From Clostridium sp. UBA701 (GTDB taxonomy: Bacteria > Bacillota > Clostridia > Clostridiales > Clostridiaceae): a stretch of 64,000 nt of DNA. A program made the translations under genes and the position numbers. The stretch spans positions 248,001-312,000 of the forward strand of contig DBMJ01000011.1 in NCBI GenBank assembly GCA_002298125.1, in the 5' to 3' direction. Each line of letters opens with the position of its first letter. Within the stretch, counting starts at the first letter, position 1. The notes under the pieces were generated by a model. It saw only the letters and a list, made by a program, of their open reading frames with translations. It was not told the origin of the DNA and did no database searches. Shown here in pieces: positions 43,308 to 49,772 of the stretch.

Positions 43308-44360
43308 TTAAATCTTTTCAGCTGCTATCTCTTCATTAACTCTATGATAGTCCTCTAGTTTACCTATGTCCATCCAATAATCTACAATCTCATAACTACC
43401 TACTCTAAGCTTGTTATTAATACAAGTGTTTATTAGCTCAGTTATTTCAAAGTACTCCCCTTTAGGAATATACTTTAAAACTTTTGGATTCAAACAATAA
43501 ATCCCTCCGTTAATGAGGTAGCTCACAGTAGGCTTCTCCTCTAGAGTTTTAACCTCATTGCCCTCTACCTTTAGTACCCCATAAGGTACATCATAGCAAT
43601 ATTTTCTTACCGCTACTGTGATATCAAAAGCATTTTCCAAGTGAAAAGCCATCATATCTTGCATGTTCATATTTGTGTATATATCCCCATTTACAACAAA
43701 AAAAGGATAATCAAGGTAACTGCCTGCAAGCTTAATTCCTCCAGCAGTTCCAAGTCTTTCTCTCTCTCTTACATAATTTATTTTCACACCAAAAGGAAAA
43801 CCATCCTGAAAATAATTCTCGATTATCTCAGCCTTATAATTTAAGGATATCACTATTTTGTTATATCCATATTTTTTGAAATTATCAATTATATGATGAA
43901 TAATAGGCTTATCCCCCACATTTAACATTGGTTTTGGTATTTCCTTGGTAAGATTCTTAAGTCTTGTACCAAGTCCTCCTGCCATTATCACCACAGTATT
44001 CTCTTTTCCTCTTGGAAGCAGCAGATCATTTATAGTAACCATGTCTATCACTTTGTTGTCGTCATCTACTAAGGGCAACTGTCTTATAGCTCGCTTAATC
44101 ATTAGTTCTTTAAGCTCTTCTTTACTTTTATAAACAGAAGAAAATACACAATTAGTCTTCATTATTTCTTCAATTGTATTCTCTAAAGTCTTTCCTTCTA
44201 GTAGAGCTCTTCTTATATCCCCATCAGTTATAGTGCCAAGTAATCTTTTTTCTTCATCTGTTACTAAAACTATTCCTTTAGCAGTATCATCAAGGACCTT
44301 TAATACCTGTTTAATGGTATAGTGCTTTTCAATTAATAATGTTCCAATCTTATTAGACAT
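43308..44360 (-). CDS. ptmE: CBS plus sugar-phosphate nucleotidyltransferase, PtmE-like
   Basis: 350 residues: two CBS motifs in residues 1-120 (LVTDEEKRLLGTITDGDIRRALLEG, QLPLVDDDNKVIDMVTINDLLLP), then a nucleotidyltransferase domain with VVIMAGGLGTRLKNLTKEIPKPMLNVGDKPI. This fusion is the PtmE type, which makes GDP-glucosamine as the first step of the GDP-linked legionaminic acid pathway in Campylobacter. The name is by similarity of architecture and context. The nucleotide used cannot be read from the sequence. Confidence 0.75.
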   Translation of the reverse strand: MSNKIGTLLIEKHYTIKQVLKVLDDTAKGIVLVTDEEKRLLGTITDGDIRRALLEGKTLENTIEEIMKTNCVFSSVYKSKEELKELMIKRAIRQLPLVDDDNKVIDMVTINDLLLPRGKENTVVIMAGGLGTRLKNLTKEIPKPMLNVGDKPIIHHIIDNFKKYGYNKIVISLNYKAEIIENYFQDGFPFGVKINYVRERERLGTAGGIKLAGSYLDYPFFVVNGDIYTNMNMQDMMAFHLENAFDITVAVRKYCYDVPYGVLKVEGNEVKTLEEKPTVSYLINGGIYCLNPKVLKYIPKGEYFEITELINTCINNKLRVGSYEIVDYWMDIGKLEDYHRVNEEIAAEKI

Positions 44361-44413
44361 ATTCTACCTTCCCCTTACCAAAAATAATACTATCACTGCT
44401 ATCTAGGTGAAAG

Positions 44414-46174
44414 CTATATTTTCATAACAGTATCTTCAATTATTGGAAGTGCTATTTCTAAATATTGAATTATGTTTTTATATAATTCATCAAAGGCTTT
44501 AATAAGATTTTTATAATCTTTGTCCTCTTCTGCAGTATGGTTAAATAATGTTGAGGATTCTTGAAAAACCTTTTCAAGTAAAACAGAAACTAAATCTAAT
44601 TCTTTATAATTCTCAACTTTGCTATTTATGCGATATAGTTTATAAAGGTTTTTTACAACCTTATGTTGCTTTTTTTCAGTAATTGACCTATCACATATCT
44701 CTCTTCCAATTATAAGCTCTTCCCTCAAACTCTCCAGTCTTTCCTTAGCAGCACTTAGATTTCCCTTAACCTTGCTACTTTCAAAATGTTTAGGTACTAT
44801 AGAAAAACATTTTTTATAAATATGCAGCACTTCCTCTTTGGAAGTGAAAGAATTAAGTATCTCTTTTAGTGGAACTTCCTCAGTACCTTTTATTCTTGCT
44901 CCACCCTCTGTAGAGTTAATAAATCTAATTTCCTGCTTAGTTTGTATATAGGTTTCAAAGGCTCTTCTAAAAAGGTCAAAATCCACTGAAGTACCTACAG
45001 TTCCTCCTCCATATGCTTCCACCTGCTTTAGTGAATAGTTAAGCTCCTTGTCTATGGAAGCCTTGGCACTGTCTGCATGCCTCTCATTATTAGTATAAGC
45101 CAAGTCTTGTCCAATAAATATGACTGGACTACAGCCGCAATATACCGCAAAATCAGCAGCAGCATGAGCTACGGAACCTCCTGATATTAAACTATCAACT
45201 TCATAATCCAGCAACTCCGGTAAATAATTATGATTGCCGCCTGAAGTATAAAGTACCCTTGCCCCCTTTTGCTCTCTAACTAGTAAATCATTTGACATAT
45301 GTGAATGTACAAGTGGAACCTTTGCATCAAGGTTTTCTTTCATCATTTCATAAATAAGATCTGTTGGGTCTATGGTACATACAAAGTGAGGTCTAATTCC
45401 TCTATCTAGCAGGGGTTTTAAGGTTCTGTTCCCTGCAATAATAAGTACTTTATTTTCCATTCCCTTTAATAAATCTATGTTCTTATCTAAGGATGGTCCA
45501 GCAGATACCACCACTGAAGGATAGTTTTTGAAGGAATCTTTAAAGTCATTAATAGTATAAGAATCCATACTATGCCTTAAATTACTCATATAGGAATTAA
45601 ACCACTTAACAGAATAGGCATCTATTGTATTTCTATTAATAGCATTTCCTGTAATAAACTTTTGAAGTGAATCAAATAGTAATTTATAATCCTCTTTAAA
45701 AATATTTCTATATGAGCCATAGTCATAAATTTTAATATTACCAACCTGTTTACTATCTATTAATAGATTATATGCCGTTGTTAGTTCCTTTTCATCCGGC
45801 TGACATAGGATGTTTATATGTTTATCCTCTAATATATGGTTATTATTGTCCTCAGAAAAGGCTTTGAAAATTTCCATAGAGGGCTCAATTATCAAAATAT
45901 TATTAAATTCAGATGTTTTCTTTTGAACTGCAGACAAATACTCTCCTCGTGATAAACCGAAAATTATAAGAGTAGTATTTACATATATACTGTCAAGAGT
46001 AGAGATTAGTATTTCTATCTCTCTTTTTACATTATATTTACTAGTAAGAAATTTTGTTTTTCCGTCTAGCATGTATTTTACAACCTCATATCCATCTTTG
46101 CTAGCCTCTAGGCTGATACTTTCGATTTTTATATCTTTAATTTTTTCTATAGAATTCTTTGTTATTACGTTCAT
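44414..46174 (-). CDS. maf: motility accessory factor, DUF115 (Maf) flagellin glycosyltransferase
   Basis: 586 residues. The centre has the DUF115/Maf signature: YPSVVVSAGPSLDKNIDLLKGMENKVLIIAGNRTLKPLLDRGIRPHFVCTIDPTD and FIGQDLAYTNNERHA. The C-terminal third is helical. Maf proteins transfer nonulosonic acids to flagellin Ser/Thr. It sits directly between the flagellins and the legionaminic genes. The ATG at 46186 has no ribosome site. The ATG at 46174 has GGGTGAT, so it is preferred. Confidence 0.86.
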   Translation of the reverse strand: MNVITKNSIEKIKDIKIESISLEASKDGYEVVKYMLDGKTKFLTSKYNVKREIEILISTLDSIYVNTTLIIFGLSRGEYLSAVQKKTSEFNNILIIEPSMEIFKAFSEDNNNHILEDKHINILCQPDEKELTTAYNLLIDSKQVGNIKIYDYGSYRNIFKEDYKLLFDSLQKFITGNAINRNTIDAYSVKWFNSYMSNLRHSMDSYTINDFKDSFKNYPSVVVSAGPSLDKNIDLLKGMENKVLIIAGNRTLKPLLDRGIRPHFVCTIDPTDLIYEMMKENLDAKVPLVHSHMSNDLLVREQKGARVLYTSGGNHNYLPELLDYEVDSLISGGSVAHAAADFAVYCGCSPVIFIGQDLAYTNNERHADSAKASIDKELNYSLKQVEAYGGGTVGTSVDFDLFRRAFETYIQTKQEIRFINSTEGGARIKGTEEVPLKEILNSFTSKEEVLHIYKKCFSIVPKHFESSKVKGNLSAAKERLESLREELIIGREICDRSITEKKQHKVVKNLYKLYRINSKVENYKELDLVSVLLEKVFQESSTLFNHTAEEDKDYKNLIKAFDELYKNIIQYLEIALPIIEDTVMKI

Positions 46175-46199
46175 TTTATCACCCATTTGTTTTTAAGAT

Positions 46200-46232
46200 A
46201 TTATAATTATCGAAATTAGAAGGTAAAACTTG
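46200..46232 (-). promoter_or_regulatory. possible promoter of the glycosylation block
   Basis: Just upstream of maf are overlapping -10 candidates: TATAAT (46205-46200, sigma-A type, with a poor -35) and TTCGATAA (46214-46207), a 6/8 SigD-type -10 whose position 15 bp upstream is TCAA rather than TAAA. A terminator lies further upstream, so some promoter must be here. Confidence 0.35.
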
Positions 46233-46240
46233 AACTTGCA

Positions 46241-46272
46241 ATAAAAATAAACCCTGATTAAATCAGGGTTTA
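46241..46272 (-). terminator. terminator after the third flagellin gene
   Basis: A 10-bp GC-containing stem (46249-46258 with 46262-46271, 3-nt loop) followed by TATTTTTAT on the minus strand. It lies about 50 bp beyond the flagellin stop and is also U-rich on the other strand. It separates flagellins from the Maf block. Confidence 0.87.
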
Positions 46273-46321
46273 TTTTATATGAGTCTTAGTATTTTAGAAA
46301 AAATCTAAATTGGTTCGTTGT

Positions 46322-47131
46322 TTACTTAAGCAACTGAAGAACTCCCTGTGGAGCTTGGTTTGCTTGAGCAAGCATTGCTTGAGCAGCCTGAGTTAAGATA
46401 TTGGTCTTAGTGAAGTTCATCATTTCCTTAGCCATATCTACGTCTCTTATTCTGCTTTCTGCAGCCTGTAAGTTCTCAGAAGCATTGTCAAGATTAGCTA
46501 TAGTATGCTCTAATCTGTTCTGAAATGCTCCCATGGTAGATCTTGTTGTAGAAACTGTTTTTATAGCATTATTCACCATAGAAATAGCGCCTGCAGCACT
46601 TACTTGTGTACTAATTTTTATAGTCTTAACAGCTAGATCCGTTGACTTCATATTTCCCCAGGTTAGATTAATGGTTTCACCTTTATTTGCTCCAACCTGA
46701 ATATTAGCATTTAAGCCGCCATCAATTACTGTCTTGGTATTGAACTGAGTATTTATTGCTATTCTATCAACCTCGGATATTAATTGAGAAAATTCCTGAT
46801 TAAGAGCATTTCTATCCTCTCCGACATTTGTATCATTTGCAGACTGTACTGCAAGCTCTCTCATTCTCTGAAGAATGGAGTGAGTTTCATTAAGTGCGCC
46901 TTCTGCAGTCTGGATTAAGGATATTCCATCCTGTGCATTTCTTGAAGCTTGATTTAAGCCCTTTATCTGAGCTCTCATCTTTTCGGATATGGAAAGACCT
47001 GCAGCATCATCTCCTGCTCTGTTTATTCTTAAGCCAGAGCTTAATTTTTCTATTGCCTTTCCGTTGTTTCCTGTGTTGATACCCATTTGTCTGTGAGCAT
47101 TCATTGCATTAAGATTGTGATTGATAATCAT
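46322..47131 (-). CDS. fliC: flagellin, third copy of the tandem set
   Basis: 269 residues, a short flagellin with only D0/D1 cores. The N-terminal 1-100 (IINHNLNAMNAHRQMG ... LSSGLRINRAGDDAAGLSISEKMRAQIKGLNQASRNAQDG) and C-terminal about 70 residues (QNRLEHTIANLDNASENLQ ... QAPQGVLQLLK) are nearly identical to the other two copies. Only residues about 130-190 differ. It ends K where the others end R. A GGAGG ribosome site lies 8 nt ahead of the ATG, preceded by a CsrA-type hairpin. Confidence 0.95.
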   Translation of the reverse strand: MIINHNLNAMNAHRQMGINTGNNGKAIEKLSSGLRINRAGDDAAGLSISEKMRAQIKGLNQASRNAQDGISLIQTAEGALNETHSILQRMRELAVQSANDTNVGEDRNALNQEFSQLISEVDRIAINTQFNTKTVIDGGLNANIQVGANKGETINLTWGNMKSTDLAVKTIKISTQVSAAGAISMVNNAIKTVSTTRSTMGAFQNRLEHTIANLDNASENLQAAESRIRDVDMAKEMMNFTKTNILTQAAQAMLAQANQAPQGVLQLLK

Positions 47132-47156
47132 TTAATTTTCCTCCTTGATTTTGAAT

Positions 47157-47174
47157 TTGGACTTCCTTGTCCAA
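47157..47174 (-). promoter_or_regulatory. CsrA-type leader hairpin of the third flagellin
   Basis: Minus-strand TTGGAC/GTCCAA stem with loop AAGGAA, 10 nt upstream of the AAGGAGG ribosome site (47146-47140). ACAAGGAAGT differs by one base from the CsrA consensus ACARGGAUGU. See the two perfect copies in the other flagellin leaders. Confidence 0.65.
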
Positions 47175-47182
47175 TTATTTAT

Positions 47183-47423
47183 CTTTGGATATAGATTGTA
47201 TAATCTATATCCAAAGAAGTTTTATACATTAAACTAATAAGGAAACTCCTTCTCCTTAAGTCGAAGGAGTAAGTTCGAATGGCTAAATCGGCACTCTGTG
47301 TAAGTGCTTCACACTAAATCAAAGATTTAGGTTCACTACTTAAGATTTAGATTCAAAGGAAACCCGACTCCCTACGGTCGCTGGGTAAGTTCGAATGGCT
47401 AAATCGGAGATTTAGATTCTCAC
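47183..47423 (-). repeat. inter-flagellin spacer with P-Q module order
   Basis: Non-coding spacer between flagellin copies 2 and 3, 292 bp in all. A perfect 15-bp hairpin (47183-47197 with 47202-47216) is followed by module P (47239-47276, CTCCTTC/GAAGGAG hairpin), a shared core with CTAAATC/GATTTAG inverted repeats (47277-47355), module Q (47356-47392, hairpin with CCCGAC/GTCGCTGGG arms), and a shared end. Both modules begin aaggaaac and end aagttc. No U tract is seen, so these are not classic terminators. No promoter of SigD type was found; GCCGATTT near 47290 lacks a TAAA. Confidence 0.75.
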
Positions 47424-48236
47424 TTATCTCAATAGCTGAAGAACTCCCTGAGGTGCTTGGTTTGCTTGAGCAAGCATTGCCTGAGCAGCCTGAGTTAAGA
47501 TATTGGTCTTAGTGAAGTTCATCATTTCCTTAGCCATATCTACGTCTCTTATTCTGCTTTCTGCAGCCTGTAAGTTCTCAGAAGCATTATCAAGATTAGC
47601 TATAGTATGCTCTAATCTGTTCTGGAATGCTCCCATTGATGATCTAGTAGCAGATACAGTCATTATTGCTTTGTTAATGCTGCTTATCTGTGTTGATATT
47701 GTAGCACTTGTAGTCAAATTGATGTTTGTAGACATTTTAAGTGCAGAAGCTGTCATAGCAGTCCAACTTAATTTTATGCTTTCTCCTTTGTTTGCTCCAA
47801 CCTGAATATTAGCTGCAAAAGTGGAGTTTAATACTCCCTTAGTATTAAACTGAGTTTTAGTAGCTATTCTATCTATTTCTGATTTTAACTGTTGAATTTC
47901 ACTGTTTAATGCAGTTCTATCCTCTGCAACGTTAGTGTCATTAGCAGCTTGAACTGCTATTTCTCTCATTCTCTGAAGAATAGAGTGAGTTTCGTTTAAT
48001 GCTCCTTCTGCAGTCTGTATTAAAGAAATTCCATCCTGAGCATTTCTTGAAGCTTGATTTAAGCCCTTTATTTGAGCTCTCATCTTTTCAGATATTGAAA
48101 GACCAGCAGCATCGTCTCCTGCTCTGTTAATTCTTAAGCCAGAGCTTAACTTCTCTATTGCCTTTCCGTTGTTTCCTGTGTTGATACCCATTTGTCTGTG
48201 AGCATTCATTGCATTAAGATTGTGATTGATAATCAT
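47424..48236 (-). CDS. fliC: flagellin, second copy of the tandem set
   Basis: 270 residues. The N-terminal 100 and C-terminal 70 residues are the same as in copies 1 and 3. The variable middle (about 130-195) is Thr/Ser/Ala-rich (NINLTTSATISTQISSINKAIMTVSAT), giving possible O-glycosylation sites for the Maf system. It has its own CsrA-type leader hairpin and AAGGAGG ribosome site. Confidence 0.95.
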   Translation of the reverse strand: MIINHNLNAMNAHRQMGINTGNNGKAIEKLSSGLRINRAGDDAAGLSISEKMRAQIKGLNQASRNAQDGISLIQTAEGALNETHSILQRMREIAVQAANDTNVAEDRTALNSEIQQLKSEIDRIATKTQFNTKGVLNSTFAANIQVGANKGESIKLSWTAMTASALKMSTNINLTTSATISTQISSINKAIMTVSATRSSMGAFQNRLEHTIANLDNASENLQAAESRIRDVDMAKEMMNFTKTNILTQAAQAMLAQANQAPQGVLQLLR

Positions 48237-48261
48237 TTAATTTTCCTCCTTGATTCTTTAT

Positions 48262-48279
48262 TTGGACATCCTTGTCCAA
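48262..48279 (-). promoter_or_regulatory. CsrA-type leader hairpin of the second flagellin
   Basis: Minus-strand stem TTGGACA/TGTCCAA (7 bp) exposing AGGA in the loop. ACAAGGATGT matches the CsrA consensus ACARGGAUGU exactly. The second GGA is in the ribosome site (48251-48245), 10 nt downstream. Confidence 0.75.
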
Positions 48280-48287
48280 TTATTTAT

Positions 48288-48529
48288 CTTTGGATGTAGA
48301 TTGTATAATCTATATCCAAAGAAGTTTTAAGTATTAGATAATTAAGGAAACCCGACTCCCTTCGGTCGCTGGGTAAGTTCCACTAACTAAATCGGCACTC
48401 TGTGTAAGTGCTTCACACTAAATCAAAGATTTAGGTTCACTACTTAAGATTTAGATTCCAAAGGAAACTCCTTCTCCTTAAGTCGAAGGAGTAAGTTCGA
48501 ATGGCTAAATCGAAGATTTAGATTCTCAC
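48288..48529 (-). repeat. inter-flagellin spacer with Q-P module order
   Basis: Spacer between copies 1 and 2. The layout is that of the other spacer but with the modules exchanged: hairpin (48288-48302 with 48307-48321, one mismatch in the transcript), module Q (48344-48380), shared core (48381-48460), module P (48461-48498), shared end. The core and ends are nearly identical to the other spacer, so order was changed while sequence was kept. Confidence 0.75.
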
Positions 48530-49333
48530 TTATCTCAATAGCTGAAGAACTCCCTGAGGTGCTTGGTTTGCTTGAGCAAGCATTGCCTGAGCAGCCTGAG
48601 TTAAGATATTGGTCTTAGTGAAGTTCATCATTTCCTTAGCCATATCTACATCTCTAATTCTGCTTTCTGCAGCCTGTAAGTTCTCAGAAGCATTGTCAAG
48701 ATTAGCTATAGTATGCTCTAATCTGTTTTGGAATGCTCCCATGGAAGATCTAGTAGAAGAAACAGTCTTGATAGCAGAATTAACTATGTCAATTGCACTT
48801 GCTGATTTAGTAGAAATATCAACACCTGTAACACCAAGTTTTCCAGCTGACATTGTATTCCAGCTGATTTTAATAGTTTCTCCCTTATTGGCTCCAACTT
48901 GAATTGAACCACTTGTTGTAGTCCCAAGAATATTTTTTGTGTTAAACTGTGTCTTAGTTGCTATTCTTTGAACCTCAGAGATTAACTGTTTAGCCTCTGA
49001 TTGTAATGCAGCTCTATCCTCAGAAACGTTAGTATCATTAGCAGCTTGTACTGCAAGCTCTCTCATTCTCTGAAGTATAGAGTGAGTTTCGTTTAATGCT
49101 CCTTCTGCAGTCTGGATTAAGGATATTCCATCCTGTGCATTTCTTGAAGCTTGATTTAAGCCCTTTATCTGAGCTCTCATCTTTTCTGATATAGAAAGAC
49201 CAGCAGCGTCATCTCCTGCTCTATTAATTCTTAAGCCAGAGCTTAACTTCTCTATTGCCTTTCCGTTGTTTCCTGTGTTGATGCCCATTTGTCTGTGAGC
49301 ATTCATTGCATTAAGATTGTGATTGATAATCAT
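48530..49333 (-). CDS. fliC: flagellin, first copy of the tandem set
   Basis: 267 residues with the shared D0/D1 cores. The variable middle carries SAGKLGVTGVDISTKSASAIDIVN. It is the promoter-proximal copy: a SigD-type promoter lies 56-82 bp upstream, and a CsrA-type hairpin and AAGGAGG are in its short leader. The near identity of the conserved ends among the copies at DNA level suggests recent duplication or gene conversion. Confidence 0.95.
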   Translation of the reverse strand: MIINHNLNAMNAHRQMGINTGNNGKAIEKLSSGLRINRAGDDAAGLSISEKMRAQIKGLNQASRNAQDGISLIQTAEGALNETHSILQRMRELAVQAANDTNVSEDRAALQSEAKQLISEVQRIATKTQFNTKNILGTTTSGSIQVGANKGETIKISWNTMSAGKLGVTGVDISTKSASAIDIVNSAIKTVSSTRSSMGAFQNRLEHTIANLDNASENLQAAESRIRDVDMAKEMMNFTKTNILTQAAQAMLAQANQAPQGVLQLLR

Positions 49334-49358
49334 TTATTTTTCCTCCTTGATTCTTTAT

Positions 49359-49376
49359 TTGGACATCCTTGTCCAA
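49359..49376 (-). promoter_or_regulatory. CsrA-type leader hairpin of the first flagellin
   Basis: Same element as in the second copy: TTGGACA/TGTCCAA stem with AGGA loop (ACAAGGATGT), 10 nt upstream of the AAGGAGG ribosome site (49348-49342). It lies 13 bp downstream of the SigD -10 element, so transcripts begin almost at the hairpin. Confidence 0.75.
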
Positions 49377-49388
49377 TTATACAGTTAT

Positions 49389-49415
49389 TTATCGTGCTAT
49401 TTTTTTGTGACTTTA
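49389..49415 (-). promoter_or_regulatory. SigD-type promoter of the flagellin genes
   Basis: Minus strand TAAA (49415-49412), exactly 15 bp, then CACGATAA (49396-49389), 6 of 8 matches to GCCGATAA. The -35 element coincides with the stop codon of the upstream fliT-like gene. Confidence 0.75.
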
Positions 49416-49757
49416 TACTTTTTTATTAAAATATAGTGAACTTCCTGGTGCTGCGTTAAAATAGCACCTAGCGGCCTGCTGAGATTCCTTTAATCCATCA
49501 ATTTTGTCTAAGAGTTCACCTCTTTTCTTGTCCATAAGTTTTGCAAGCTCCACTTCATGCTGCACTATATCAAGTGCTTCAGCATTGTTTATAAACTCTT
49601 CTTCTGAGTACTGCAAATTACTAATTGCAGTGATAATTTGCTCTCTTTCTAAGAGCAGTTTTTCAAGCTTATCATAGCTCTCATTTTTCATAGTACTTAT
49701 TAGCTCTAGAGTCTTTGCCCTATATCTATGAAGCTCCTCCCGAAGTAATTTACTCAT
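49413..49757 (-). CDS. FliT-like flagellar chaperone
   Basis: 114 residues, charged and helical, with LLREELHRYRAKTLELISTMKNESYDKLEKLLLEREQIITAI, a FliT-like pattern. FliT proteins chaperone the filament cap FliD. It follows fliD by 15 bp, the usual place. Sequence conservation is too low for certainty. Its stop codon is part of the flagellin promoter. Confidence 0.68.
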   Translation of the reverse strand: MSKLLREELHRYRAKTLELISTMKNESYDKLEKLLLEREQIITAISNLQYSEEEFINNAEALDIVQHEVELAKLMDKKRGELLDKIDGLKESQQAARCYFNAAPGSSLYFNKKV

Positions 49758-49772
49758 TTTCTCACTCCCCTA

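Noticed and set aside
47287..47310. GCCGATTT in the inter-flagellin spacers as a SigD -10 element
   Set aside because: Only 6 of 8 positions fit and the site 15 bp upstream is TGAA, not TAAA. It occurs within repeated spacer sequence and is better explained as part of the CTAAATC/GATTTAG repeats.
47183..48529. CRISPR array or insertion-sequence ends in the flagellin spacers
   Set aside because: Repeats are few, palindromic and not evenly spaced with unique spacers, and no transposase or cas gene is near.
47503..48902. Plus-strand open frames opposite flagellins 1 and 2 with the same start sequence
   Set aside because: They are repeated only because the flagellin ends are repeated on the other strand.
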